A DNA stretch of 64,000 nucleotides from Pseudomonas sp. BSw22131 (GTDB lineage: Bacteria > Pseudomonadota > Gammaproteobacteria > Pseudomonadales > Pseudomonadaceae), in the NCBI RefSeq assembly GCF_026810445.1, contig NZ_CP113949.1, forward strand, positions 620,001-684,000, read 5' to 3'. Below the pieces are notes generated by a model. The model did no database searches. It saw nothing but the letters and a program-made list of their open reading frames with translations, and was not told where the DNA came from. Positions 8,973 to 17,982 of this stretch are shown here, piece by piece. Position numbers and translations under genes: made by a program. The stretch's first letter is position 1. The number at the start of each line of letters is the position of its first letter.

Positions 8973-11900
8973 TCAGCCAATCGTCATCAGACTCGCGTTG
9001 CCTCCGGCAGCCGCGGTGTTGACGCTCAATGCCCGTTCGATCACCAGACGTTCCAGCGCAATGCTGGTTTCGCCTTTCGACAGACCGTGAACACCGACAA
9101 TCGCGCCCGCACGTTTGGCGACCTGTTCGCAGACCGAGCGCAGTTGATCCGAGTCGCCATGATGCAGGACCGCATCAATCACCAGATCTTCTTTGCTCCA
9201 GTGCGCTACAAGCTTGATGCGGGCCTGAACTTCCTTCGGCAGCTTGCTGCGCAACGGCTTGCTCAGCTCGCTCTCTGGCCAGATCGCAGTGCTGCCTACG
9301 GCCATGACTGCGGCTAGCTGGACGAGCAAATCGGTCTCGTCTTCTGCCAGACACAGCACGTGCTCACGCGGCAGGATGCTGTAGCTGTTGCGCTCCCCGG
9401 TAGGGCCTACGAGTAAACGCGAGACGCCGCTTTGCGACTGCTCGGCGAACTGGCTGCACAGAGTGGCCAGTTCGGGGTGTTGGTTGCTTGCTGCCCAGGT
9501 TTTCAAGGCCGTCAGCGGTTTGCTCATGGCCTCACGCAGGCGCGTGTCGGGAGCCGTTAGCGCATCGCCCCGCTGGAACGATTTCTCGATGGCATCGACG
9601 GGTCGGGTCGATAGCAGGCGATATAAGTACAGCGGGCCGCCAGCCTTGGGACCGGTGCCGGACAGGCCTTCACCCCCAAATGGCTGAACACCGACCACTG
9701 CACCGACAATGTTGCGGTTGATGTAAAGATTGCCGGCGTGGACGTTGTCGACGACCTTGGCGATGGTTTCATCGATGCGCGTATGCACGCCGAGTGTGAG
9801 TCCATAGCCGGAGGCATTGATCTGGGCGATCAGCTGGTCGAGTTCCTTGCGCTTGTAGCGCACGACGTGCAGCACCGGACCGAAGATTTCGCGCTGCAGC
9901 TCGTCGAAGCTTTCCAGCTCGATCAGGGTGGGCATCACGTACGTGCCGCGCTTGATTTCATCCTTGTCGGCAATGGCAACCTGATACACCGAGCGGCCTT
10001 TGTCTCGCATGCCTTGAATGTGCTTCTCGATGCCGGCTTTCGCTTCGGCGTCGATCACCGGGCCAATATCGACTGACAGACGCTCGGGGTTGCCAAGACG
10101 GCTTTCGGCCATTGCACCTTTAAGCATTTCAATCACGCGGTCGGCCGAATCTTCCTGCAGGCACAGCACGCGCAAGGCTGAGCAGCGCTGGCCCGCGCTA
10201 TCGAATGCCGAGGATACGACATCGATGACAACTTGTTCGGTGAGCGCTGACGAGTCAACGATCATCGCGTTCTGACCGCCCGTCTCAGCGATCAGCGGGA
10301 TCGGACGACCTTGAGCATCCAGCCGGCCGGCTATGTTGCGTTGCAACAGCCGGGCGACCTCTGTGGAACCTGTGAACATGACGCCTTTGACCCGGTCGTC
10401 ACCGACCAGTCGGGCGCCGACTGTCTCGCCTGGGCCGGGCAGCAGTTGCACGACGCCTTCCGGAATGCCGGCTTCCAGCAGCAGACGCACGGCTTGAGCG
10501 GCAACGAGCGGTGTTTGTTCTGCGGGCTTGGCCAGTACCGGATTGCCAGCGGCCAGCGCCGCTGCGACCTGACCGCTGAAAATCGCCAGCGGGAAGTTCC
10601 ACGGGCTGATGCAGACCACTGGGCCGAGCGGGCGGTGTGCGTCATTGGTGAAATCGTTGCGCGCCTGAACGGCGTAGTAGCGCAGAAAATCCACGGCCTC
10701 GCGTACTTCGGCGATGGCATTGGCGAAGGTCTTGCCTGCTTCGCGGGCCAGCAGCCCCATCAGCGGCTGAATCTCAGCCTCCATCAAATCTGCCGCGCGC
10801 TCAAGAATTGCAGCGCGTTCGACAGGTGGCGTTGCCTGCCAGATCGGCCCGGCACTCATGGCGCTGAGCAGCGCGCTGTCGACATCTTCCAGTGTGGCGT
10901 CCTGAACATGACCGACCACGTCACGCAGGTCGGCCGGGTTAAGCACCGGGACCGACGCTCCCGCGCTGACCGGGCTGCCCAGCATGGGTGCTGCTTTCCA
11001 GTCGTTGTGAGCGGTTGCCAGCAGTGCGGACGAAAGCGAGGCCAGACGATGCTCGTTGGCCAGGTCGATGCCTGCGGAGTTCGCCCGGTCGGGGCCGTAC
11101 AGATCGCGAGGCAGCGGGATGCGCGGGTGCGCCAGGCCAAAGCCGCCTTCCTGCGTCGCCATGCGCTCGATGCTGTTCACCGGGTCGGCAACCAGTTCCT
11201 GAATCGAGATGGACTGATCGGCAATCCGGTTGACGAAGGAAGTGTTGGCACCGTTTTCCAGCAGGCGGCGGACCAGATAGGCCAGCAATGTCTCATGGGT
11301 GCCGACCGGGGCGTATACGCGGCAAGGGCGGTTCAGCTTGCCGTCGGACACTTTGCCAACGACTTGCTCGTACAGCGGCTCGCCCATGCCGTGCAGGCAC
11401 TGGAACTCGTACTGGCCAGGGTAATAGTTCTGACCGGCAATGTGGTAGATCGCCGCCAGGGTGTGGGCGTTGTGCGTCGCGAACTGTGGGTAAATGACTT
11501 CTGGCACCGAGAGCAACTTGCGTGCGCAAGCGATGTAGGAAACGTCGGTGTAGACCTTGCGGGTGTACACCGGATAGCCCTCAAGGCCTTCCACCTGGGC
11601 GCGCTTGATCTCGCTGTCCCAGTAGGCGCCTTTCACCAGACGAATCATCAGGCGGTGACGGCTGCGACGGGCCAGATCGATCACGTAGTCGATGACGTAC
11701 GGACAGCGCTTCTGGTAGGCCTGGATCACGAAGCCGATGCCGTTCCAGCCGGTTAGCTGCGGCTCGAAGCAAAGACGCTCAAGCAGATCGAGGGACAGTT
11801 CGAGGCGGTCGGCTTCTTCGGCGTCGATGTTCAGGCCGATGTCGTATTGCTTGGCGAGCAGGGTCAGAGACAGCAAGCGCGGGTACAGCTCTTCCATCAC

Positions 11901-12926
11901 GCGTTCGTACTGGGCGCGGCTGTAGCGCGGGTGCAGGGCGGACAGTTTGATCGAGATGCCGGGGCCTTCGTAGATGCCGCGCCCGTGGGAAGCCTTGCCG
12001 ATGGAGTGAATGGCCTGCTCGTACGAGGCCAGGTATTTCTGTGCGTCGTGTTCGGTCAGCGCCGCTTCACCCAGCATGTCGTAGGAATAACGGAAGCCCT
12101 TGGCTTCGAAGCGGCTGGCATTGGCCAGCGCCTCACCGATGGTTTCGCCTGTGACGAACTGCTCGCCCATCAGGCGCATGGCCATGTCGACGCCTTTGCG
12201 AATCATCGGCTCGCCGCTTTTGCCGATGATACGGCTCAGGGATGACGTCAGGCCGGCTTCGTTGTGAGTGCTGACCAGCTTGCCTGTCAGCAACAGCCCC
12301 CACGTCGCGGCATTGACGAACAGCGATGGGCTATTGCCCAGGTGAGGGTGCCAGTTGCCGGTGCTGATCTTGTCGCGAATCAACGCGTCGCGGGTGCCCT
12401 TGTCGGGAATGCGCAGCAAGGCCTCGGCCAGGCACATCAGCGCAACGCCTTCCTGAGAGGACAGGGAAAACTCCTGCAGCAGACCCTGGACAATGCCTGC
12501 GCGGCCGCCAGCGCTTTTCTGGTTGCGCAGTTTTTCGGCAATCATGCAGGCGAGCTTGTGGGTGGCTTCCGCCATCGGTACAGGGAGGCGCGCCTGCTCC
12601 AGCAGCATCGGAACGACTTCGGGTTCCGGGCGGCGGTAGGCCGAGGTAATGGCGGCGCGTAGAACCGATTGAGGCAGGATGCTTTCGGCGAACTCCAGAA
12701 AGGCTTGATGCGCAGTCTCTGAAGGTATGTCGCCTTGTTCGTCGGAATCCTTGCTGCTCAGGCCATTGAGTTCAGTCAGGGTTGCGCCACTCTCGAGCTT
12801 TTCCAGGTAATTGAAAATTGCCTGTTTGATGAGCCAGTGCGGAGTGCGGTCGATGGAGTGCGCAGCTGCCTTCAATCGCTCGCGGGTCGGGTCGTCGAGT
12901 TTGACACCCAGAGTGGTGGTCGCCAT
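8973..12926 (-). CDS. putA: Trifunctional PutA: repressor, proline dehydrogenase, P5C dehydrogenase
   Basis: A 1317-aa protein. Residues 1-47 form a ribbon-helix-helix DNA-binding domain (TTLGVKLDDPTRERLKAAAH). The proline dehydrogenase barrel follows at about 90-570 (GEPMIRKGVDMAMRLMGEQF, NIDAEEADRLELSLDL, VKGAYWDSEIKRAQ). The L-glutamate-gamma-semialdehyde dehydrogenase domain lies at about 650-1130 (ISPWNFPLAIF, AETGGQNAMIVDSSA, and the nucleophile Cys915 in AGQRCSALR), then a C-terminal domain. It oxidises proline to glutamate in two FAD- and NAD-dependent steps at the membrane. Without proline it acts as a repressor of putA and putP; the five GTTGCA sites in the divergent region upstream fit that role. 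The length matches long PutA proteins of pseudomonads and enterics. Confidence 0.98.
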   Translation of the reverse strand: MATTTLGVKLDDPTRERLKAAAHSIDRTPHWLIKQAIFNYLEKLESGATLTELNGLSSKDSDEQGDIPSETAHQAFLEFAESILPQSVLRAAITSAYRRPEPEVVPMLLEQARLPVPMAEATHKLACMIAEKLRNQKSAGGRAGIVQGLLQEFSLSSQEGVALMCLAEALLRIPDKGTRDALIRDKISTGNWHPHLGNSPSLFVNAATWGLLLTGKLVSTHNEAGLTSSLSRIIGKSGEPMIRKGVDMAMRLMGEQFVTGETIGEALANASRFEAKGFRYSYDMLGEAALTEHDAQKYLASYEQAIHSIGKASHGRGIYEGPGISIKLSALHPRYSRAQYERVMEELYPRLLSLTLLAKQYDIGLNIDAEEADRLELSLDLLERLCFEPQLTGWNGIGFVIQAYQKRCPYVIDYVIDLARRSRHRLMIRLVKGAYWDSEIKRAQVEGLEGYPVYTRKVYTDVSYIACARKLLSVPEVIYPQFATHNAHTLAAIYHIAGQNYYPGQYEFQCLHGMGEPLYEQVVGKVSDGKLNRPCRVYAPVGTHETLLAYLVRRLLENGANTSFVNRIADQSISIQELVADPVNSIERMATQEGGFGLAHPRIPLPRDLYGPDRANSAGIDLANEHRLASLSSALLATAHNDWKAAPMLGSPVSAGASVPVLNPADLRDVVGHVQDATLEDVDSALLSAMSAGPIWQATPPVERAAILERAADLMEAEIQPLMGLLAREAGKTFANAIAEVREAVDFLRYYAVQARNDFTNDAHRPLGPVVCISPWNFPLAIFSGQVAAALAAGNPVLAKPAEQTPLVAAQAVRLLLEAGIPEGVVQLLPGPGETVGARLVGDDRVKGVMFTGSTEVARLLQRNIAGRLDAQGRPIPLIAETGGQNAMIVDSSALTEQVVIDVVSSAFDSAGQRCSALRVLCLQEDSADRVIEMLKGAMAESRLGNPERLSVDIGPVIDAEAKAGIEKHIQGMRDKGRSVYQVAIADKDEIKRGTYVMPTLIELESFDELQREIFGPVLHVVRYKRKELDQLIAQINASGYGLTLGVHTRIDETIAKVVDNVHAGNLYINRNIVGAVVGVQPFGGEGLSGTGPKAGGPLYLYRLLSTRPVDAIEKSFQRGDALTAPDTRLREAMSKPLTALKTWAASNQHPELATLCSQFAEQSQSGVSRLLVGPTGERNSYSILPREHVLCLAEDETDLLVQLAAVMAVGSTAIWPESELSKPLRSKLPKEVQARIKLVAHWSKEDLVIDAVLHHGDSDQLRSVCEQVAKRAGAIVGVHGLSKGETSIALERLVIERALSVNTAAAGGNASLMTIG

Positions 12927-12997
12927 GTCTTGTCCTCTTTTCAGCCACGGTTCTGTGGCTTCAGCTGTCGCAGAGATTAGCCTTGCTCACAGTCGGG

Positions 12998-13182
12998 TGC
13001 AACCGGGTGCAACCGGTTTTTCAGGATATTTCAGCCTTGTTGCAGGTTGGCCAAATGCCTTGCACGTTAGGGGTGCCAATTACCCAGCATGCGGCCGTCG
13101 GCGCCCTAAAACAGCGCATTGCTTATGGCTGGTTACATTTTAAAAAGCATGAGGTGCAACTAATTTTGAGCGAAAGGTTGCA
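12998..13182. promoter_or_regulatory. put control region with five GTTGCA PutA-operator cores
   Basis: The 341-bp region between putA and putP carries five copies of GTTGCA or its complement: 12998-13003, 13008-13013, 13039-13044, 13155-13160 and 13177-13182. GTTGCA is the core recognised by the E. coli PutA ribbon-helix-helix domain. The first two copies sit in a 10-bp tandem repeat (CGGGTGCAAC twice). The last two form a 9-bp perfect inverted repeat (AGGTGCAAC / GTTGCACCT) about 85-115 bp before putP. The two groups lie on the putA and putP sides, fitting repression of both promoters. Confidence 0.75.
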
Positions 13183-13267
13183 CCTGCTTTGGGTAGTTGA
13201 CTAGGATGCGCGGCCTCGGTCTGCACAGAATCGGGCATCCCATAACAACAAGCCAAAGGCGTAAGCA

Positions 13268-14752
13268 ATGAGTGTCAGTAACCCCACATTGATCACCTTT
13301 GTGATCTATATCGCGGCGATGGTCCTGATCGGACTTATGGCCTATCGCTCTACAAACAATCTCTCGGATTACATTCTTGGCGGCCGCAGCCTTGGCAGCG
13401 TCGTCACCGCACTGTCGGCAGGCGCTTCGGACATGAGCGGCTGGCTGTTGATGGGCTTGCCCGGCGCGATTTATCTCTCGGGTCTGTCGGAAAGCTGGAT
13501 CGCCATCGGGTTGATCGTCGGCGCCTATCTGAACTGGCTGTTCGTTGCGGGTCGGTTGCGAGTGCAGACCGAGCACAATGGCGACGCTCTGACATTGCCG
13601 GACTATTTCTCCAGCCGCTTTGAAGACACCAGCGGCTTGCTTCGGGTCATATCGGCCATCGTTATTCTGGTGTTCTTCACCATTTATTGTGCGTCCGGGA
13701 TTGTCGCCGGCGCGCGACTGTTCGAAAGCACCTTCGGCATGTCCTATGAAACAGCCTTGTGGGCCGGTGCTGCAGCGACCATTGCCTACACATTCATTGG
13801 TGGTTTTCTGGCAGTCAGCTGGACCGATACCGTACAGGCCACGCTGATGATCTTCGCGCTGATCCTTACGCCCATCATTGTGCTGCTGGCAACCGGCGGC
13901 ATCGACACAACCTTCCTGGCCATTGAGGCCAACGACCCATCCAACTTCGACATGCTCAAGAACACTAGCTTCATTGGCATTGTGTCCCTGCTGGGCTGGG
14001 GCTTGGGATACTTTGGTCAGCCGCACATTCTGGCGCGTTTCATGGCCGCCGACTCGGTAAGGTCCATTGCCAAGGCACGGCGCATTTCCATGGCCTGGAT
14101 GATCCTCTGCCTTGGCGGGACAGTCGCCGTTGGCTTTTTCGGGATTGCCTACTTTTCGGCGCACCCGGAGCTGGCAGCGCCGGTGACTGAGAACCACGAA
14201 CGAGTGTTCATTGAGCTGGCGAAAATCCTGTTCAACCCCTGGATTGCGGGCGTGTTGCTGTCGGCCATTCTGGCAGCCGTGATGAGTACCCTGAGTTGCC
14301 AGTTGCTGGTCTGCTCCAGTGCGCTGACCGAAGACTTCTACAAGGCTTTCCTGCGCAAGGGCGCCTCTCAGCGCGAGCTGGTGTGGGTCGGTCGTGCGAT
14401 GGTCTTGCTGGTGGCGTTGATCGCAATTGCGCTCGCCGCCAACCCGGAAAATCGTGTGTTGGGCCTCGTAAGTTACGCCTGGGCGGGTTTCGGTGCAGCT
14501 TTCGGTCCGGTGGTTCTGATTTCAGTGCTCTGGAAAGGCATGACTCGCAACGGCGCCCTGGCGGGCATTCTGGTGGGTGCCATCACCGTGGTGGTGTGGA
14601 AGCATTTCGAGGTCATGGGGCTTTACGAAATCATCCCTGGCTTTATCTTCGCCAGCATCGCCATCGTAGTGTTCAGCGTGATGGGCAAGCGCCCTTCGGC
14701 TGATATGCATGCGAGGTTCGAAGCCGCAGAGAAAGAGTACAAAGCGGCTTAA
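13268..14752 (+). CDS. putP: Sodium/proline symporter PutP
   Basis: A 494-aa SSS-family transporter closely matching E. coli PutP over the full length: DYILGGRSLG, GASDMSGWLLMGLPGA, FFTIYCASGIVAGARLFEST, GYFGQPHILARFMAAD, ILAAVMSTLSCQLLVCSS and NRVLGLVSYAWAGFGAAFGP. Asp55 and Ser57, which in E. coli PutP act in Na+ and proline binding, are conserved. Thirteen or so membrane helices are expected. It imports proline with Na+ across the inner membrane to feed PutA, encoded divergently. AAAGG precedes the ATG at 13268. Expression is probably repressed by PutA through the sites at 13155-13182. A hairpin terminator follows at 14780. Confidence 0.97.
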   Translation: MSVSNPTLITFVIYIAAMVLIGLMAYRSTNNLSDYILGGRSLGSVVTALSAGASDMSGWLLMGLPGAIYLSGLSESWIAIGLIVGAYLNWLFVAGRLRVQTEHNGDALTLPDYFSSRFEDTSGLLRVISAIVILVFFTIYCASGIVAGARLFESTFGMSYETALWAGAAATIAYTFIGGFLAVSWTDTVQATLMIFALILTPIIVLLATGGIDTTFLAIEANDPSNFDMLKNTSFIGIVSLLGWGLGYFGQPHILARFMAADSVRSIAKARRISMAWMILCLGGTVAVGFFGIAYFSAHPELAAPVTENHERVFIELAKILFNPWIAGVLLSAILAAVMSTLSCQLLVCSSALTEDFYKAFLRKGASQRELVWVGRAMVLLVALIAIALAANPENRVLGLVSYAWAGFGAAFGPVVLISVLWKGMTRNGALAGILVGAITVVVWKHFEVMGLYEIIPGFIFASIAIVVFSVMGKRPSADMHARFEAAEKEYKAA

Positions 14753-14779
14753 CCCTTGGCGTCGCCCAGGCTGCAAATC

Positions 14780-14816
14780 AAGAAGGCCCGCCCTCGCAAG
14801 AGGTGCGGGCCTTCTT
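14780..14816. terminator. Bidirectional hairpin terminator between putP and the alginate lyase gene
   Basis: Twelve-base arms AAGAAGGCCCGC (14780-14791) and GCGGGCCTTCTT (14805-14816) pair perfectly around a 13-base loop. The A-rich start and T-rich end give a U-tract on either strand, so it can end both converging transcripts. Confidence 0.85.
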
Positions 14817-14819
14817 GTG

Positions 14820-15491
14820 TCATGTCTTATTGTGGTCGATGTCCAGATTGAAGAACGTCGCTTTGCCGCCTTCGCTGGTGTAGCCGGTGTTGTCCTGGGT
14901 GTAGACGCCAGCTTTGAAGTACAGCGGCTTGACCTGCCAGGTTTCGCTGATCCGCTCATGCCAGTTCATGTTGTGCGCAGTCACATTCAACATGCCGCCA
15001 GGGCTCAGGCGGATGATGTAGTTGAAAGTCTCGTTGAGCGGTATATCTTCGGCGACGGTGAAGACGCGGCTTTTTTTGTCGTTGGGATGGAAACGCACCT
15101 TGGCGACGATGTTCCCGGACCCGGTAGCGTTCTTGTACTGATACTCCACTTTGAGCAGCGGTTGAGTACTCTCGTAGGCGTGGATCTGCCCAATCACGAC
15201 TTTCCCTGAAGAGGGCACCTGATTGACCTGAAGCTTGGCGTTCAGGTAGTTGTCGGCATCCGGGTAGAACCAGTTGTGCAGTTCACCGTTGGACCAGGTT
15301 TCCCGAAGCTCGCTTCGGGGGTAAATGGCGTTAGCGGTTTTGCTGCCCGTCACCGGCGACCAGAAGACAATCGAAGACGATCCGGATTTGAAATACTTGC
15401 CGTCGTAGCCTTTCAGAAGTTGCTTTGTTTCGACTGTCGCGGGGGGCGAGCCCACGGGAATACTCAAATTCCAGGATCCTAAATCAATCAT
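14820..15491 (-). CDS. Polysaccharide lyase family 7 alginate lyase, no signal peptide
   Basis: A 223-aa protein matching the PL7 (alginate lyase 2) jelly-roll fold over its whole length. The three diagnostic active-site strands are all present: RSELRE, IGQIHAYE (the Q-I-H motif) and YFKAGVYTQ. It should cleave alginate by beta-elimination. There is no signal peptide (MIDLGSWNLSIPVG goes straight into the domain), so it is cytoplasmic or leaves by a non-Sec route; small signal-less PL7 proteins of this size are known in Pseudomonas. It stands alone, away from any alginate biosynthesis genes, convergent with putP. A role in turnover of its own alginate or use of imported oligomers is inference. 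Confidence 0.9.
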   Translation of the reverse strand: MIDLGSWNLSIPVGSPPATVETKQLLKGYDGKYFKSGSSSIVFWSPVTGSKTANAIYPRSELRETWSNGELHNWFYPDADNYLNAKLQVNQVPSSGKVVIGQIHAYESTQPLLKVEYQYKNATGSGNIVAKVRFHPNDKKSRVFTVAEDIPLNETFNYIIRLSPGGMLNVTAHNMNWHERISETWQVKPLYFKAGVYTQDNTGYTSEGGKATFFNLDIDHNKT

Positions 15492-15794
15492 GTTTTATGC
15501 GTCCGATATGTCTCATTGCCAGCAATCGCGTCTGGCGCAAGGGTTTGAGGGGCGTTTCTTATACGATTCATGAACGACTTTGTTAATGGAATTCCGTCCG
15601 GTGAATGCAGTCACACAGCCAACGCTCTACCTCGCGAACTGTCTGACCGGCGTCTGTAGGCTACTGACCGTTAGTCGGGCCGTTAGATATTTCTTGATGG
15701 CCTAACGATACCTGCCTTCTCTTTTCTCCAGAGAGGACTAGAGTGAAAGCCATTCGGATCATGGGTGGAGCCCGTTCCCGGGCATCAGTAACGA
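15492..15794. other. Intergenic region with a possible 19-codon upstream ORF
   Basis: This divergent spacer separates the alginate lyase and the response regulator. Near its right end a GTG at 15743, preceded by AGAGAGGA, opens a 19-codon frame that stops at 15800-15802, overlapping the regulator's ATG at 15795. The regulator's own start has no clear ribosome-binding site, so translation may be coupled to this short frame. Nothing else distinctive was seen. Confidence 0.35.
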
Positions 15795-16367
15795 ATGAGT
15801 AGCAGCATGGAACGCGTGCAATCACAGCCAGTGGCTGGCAAGTCTGTTTTGTTGGTCGTCGATGACTATCCAGAAAACCTGGTCACCATGCGCGCAGTAC
15901 TGCAGCGCCAGGACTGGGAAATCGTAACGGCCAGTTCGGGAATGGAAGCGCTAGGCCTGCTCCTTGACGTCGAGATAGATCTGGTCCTGCTCGACGTGCA
16001 AATGCCCGGCATGGATGGATTCGAAGTGGCGCGCTTGATGCGCGGCAGCCAGCGGACCCGCCTCACTCCTATCATTTTCCTCACTGCCAACGAGCATTCC
16101 CGGGACGCCGTCCACAAGGGTTATGCCAATGGTGCGGTGGATTACCTTTTCAAGCCGTTCGACCCCCATGTTCTGAAGCCTAAAGTGCAGGCGCTCCTTG
16201 AGCATCAGGCCAACCGCCGTGCGTTGCAGAAACTCGGACGTGAGCTTGAAGCCGCCCGCGCGTTCAACGCCTCGGTGCTGGCCAATGTTGCGGAAGGCAT
16301 TCTGGTGGTCGATGAGGGCGGCTTGATCAGTTTCGCCAACCCGGCAGTCTGTCGTCTGCTGGGATGA
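15795..16367 (+). CDS. Response-regulator receiver domain plus half a PAS domain (5' part of a split c-di-GMP gene)
   Basis: A 190-aa protein. Residues about 17-135 form a CheY-like receiver domain: VDDYPENL, the phospho-acceptor region LVLLDVQMPGMDGFEVARLM, PIIFLTA and the YLFKPFDP lysine. A linker helix follows, then the first half of a PAS domain (FNASVLANVAEGILVVDEGGLISFANPAVCRLLG), where the frame stops at TGA 16365-16367. The second half of the PAS domain begins at once in another frame (16364), so this appears to be one REC-PAS-GGDEF-EAL gene broken by loss of one base in a G run at 16361-16363. It could be a true mutation, a sequencing error or a coupled pair. If real, the receiver is detached from its output domains. 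Confidence 0.8.
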   Translation: MSSSMERVQSQPVAGKSVLLVVDDYPENLVTMRAVLQRQDWEIVTASSGMEALGLLLDVEIDLVLLDVQMPGMDGFEVARLMRGSQRTRLTPIIFLTANEHSRDAVHKGYANGAVDYLFKPFDPHVLKPKVQALLEHQANRRALQKLGRELEAARAFNASVLANVAEGILVVDEGGLISFANPAVCRLLG

Positions 16368-17944
16368 CGGATGGCGAGTTGCGCGGAACTCAGTTGATCG
16401 GTTACCTGCAAGAGCCAAGCTTCGCTGAATGGACTGACTCCGGGTTTTATCATCACTATCGTCGGTCAGATACGTACCGGGTTCACGACGCGATCATGCG
16501 CTCGGCAGAGGGGCGCCAAGTGCCTGTTGCGCTTTCCTGCGCGCCATTACCCGGCGAGCAGAAAGCCATGGTGCTGAGCATCCTCGACATGTCGGTGGTG
16601 CGTGATCTGTATCGACAGCTCGAAAAGCAGGCCGTCACGGACGCACTGACCGGGCTGCTCAATCGCCGTGGTTTTTATCAGGCGGTCGAAGGCATGCTCC
16701 TGCGAAAAGAGCACCCCGGCAAGTACCTCGTGGTGTTGTACCTGGACCTCGACGGCTTCAAGCACGTCAACGACTCCCTCGGCCACGATGCCGGGGATCA
16801 GGTGTTGCTATGGGTCGCCGAACAGTTGAAAGACAGCCTTCGCCCTTACGATGTGCTTGCGCGCATGGGCGGCGATGAGTTTGTGGTAGTGATCGACGGT
16901 CTCGATTATCCCGAACACGCAGCCAAAGTGGCTGAAAAGTTGATTGAACGGATTTCGGTGCGTCGGCAGATAGAGGGCATGGAGGCCACCTTGGGTGCGA
17001 GCATCGGGATAGCCGTTCACCCTGATTGCGGGCTGAACCTCGATGCGCTGCTGCGTGCGGCAGACATCGCGATGTACGAGGCCAAGCGCGCAGGCCGTCA
17101 GCAGTATCGTTTTTACGACCAGGACATGAACGGGCGCGCACGCTCACGGCTGATGCTTGAAGAGAGCGTGCGTACGGCCATCGATGGCAAAGACTTCACG
17201 ATGGTCTATCAGCCTCAGGTTCGCGTTGATGGCAGTATCCGCGGCTTCGAGGCGCTGCTGCGCTGGCAGCATCCGGCTGCCGGCGATGTGCCGCCAGGCG
17301 TGTTCATCCCGTTGCTCGAAGAAACCCGCCTGATCAACAAGCTGGGCGGCTGGATTTTCGACCAGAGCGCCGCCCAGCGTCAGCGCTGGAGCGAGGCGTT
17401 TGGGGACACGCTGGTGGTGAGCATCAGCATCAGCCCCGCGCAGTTCAGCATGCCTAACCTGGCGGCTGAACTGCAGCGTGCGATTCATAATCATGGGTTG
17501 CATCCGCGTCAGCTTGAGATCGAAATCACCGAGCCGTCGCTGGTTCACAATCTTGCTCACAGTCGCAAACAGTTGCAGAGCCTGCACGACATTGGCGTGC
17601 GGGTGTCGCTGGACGATTTTGGCTCCGGCGAGTGTTCGCTTACTCACCTGCGTAATCTGGATCTGGACACCCTCAAACTTGATCGCCATTTTATCGCCGG
17701 GCTGCTGGGTTCAACCCGCGAAATGGCCGTCGCCCGCAGTATTATCGAGTTGTGTCGTCAGCTGGATATCGAGGTGATCGCCGAAGGCGTGGAAACCATC
17801 GAGCAGTATTGCTGGCTGGTCGACAACGGGTGTCAGGTGATTCAGGGCTTTCTGCTCGGCCACCCGATGACGCCGGACGATGCGCTGCGCTTTGTCGATG
17901 CGGTGGTCATGCCCGTGGATCCGCTGCTGATCAGCCGTACCTAA
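16364..17944 (+). CDS. PAS(half)-GGDEF-EAL c-di-GMP protein (3' part of a split response regulator)
   Basis: A 526-aa frame. Residues 1-80 complete the PAS domain started upstream (MTDGELRGTQLIGYLQEP reads straight on from AVCRLLG). The GGDEF domain follows with an intact GGDEF signature at 169-173 (ARMGGDEFVVVIDG), so diguanylate cyclase activity is possible. The EAL domain (about 265-515) keeps FEALLRW at 295-301, EIEITEP, LDDFGSG and KLDR, but the usual metal-binding Asn of the N-x-S motif reads Ser355 (VSISISPAQF), which may weaken c-di-GMP hydrolysis. The ATG at 16364 overlaps the upstream stop as ATGA, which could allow coupled translation, but cutting through a PAS domain argues for a frameshift. 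Confidence 0.85.
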   Translation: MTDGELRGTQLIGYLQEPSFAEWTDSGFYHHYRRSDTYRVHDAIMRSAEGRQVPVALSCAPLPGEQKAMVLSILDMSVVRDLYRQLEKQAVTDALTGLLNRRGFYQAVEGMLLRKEHPGKYLVVLYLDLDGFKHVNDSLGHDAGDQVLLWVAEQLKDSLRPYDVLARMGGDEFVVVIDGLDYPEHAAKVAEKLIERISVRRQIEGMEATLGASIGIAVHPDCGLNLDALLRAADIAMYEAKRAGRQQYRFYDQDMNGRARSRLMLEESVRTAIDGKDFTMVYQPQVRVDGSIRGFEALLRWQHPAAGDVPPGVFIPLLEETRLINKLGGWIFDQSAAQRQRWSEAFGDTLVVSISISPAQFSMPNLAAELQRAIHNHGLHPRQLEIEITEPSLVHNLAHSRKQLQSLHDIGVRVSLDDFGSGECSLTHLRNLDLDTLKLDRHFIAGLLGSTREMAVARSIIELCRQLDIEVIAEGVETIEQYCWLVDNGCQVIQGFLLGHPMTPDDALRFVDAVVMPVDPLLISRT

Positions 17945-17982
17945 CCCTGTAAACTCGGTGTTTTCGGTTATCTGATACCCAC

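Noticed and set aside
10311..11756. A 481-codon open frame antisense to putA
   Set aside because: It mirrors the codons of putA, has no ribosome-binding site and no recognisable domain.
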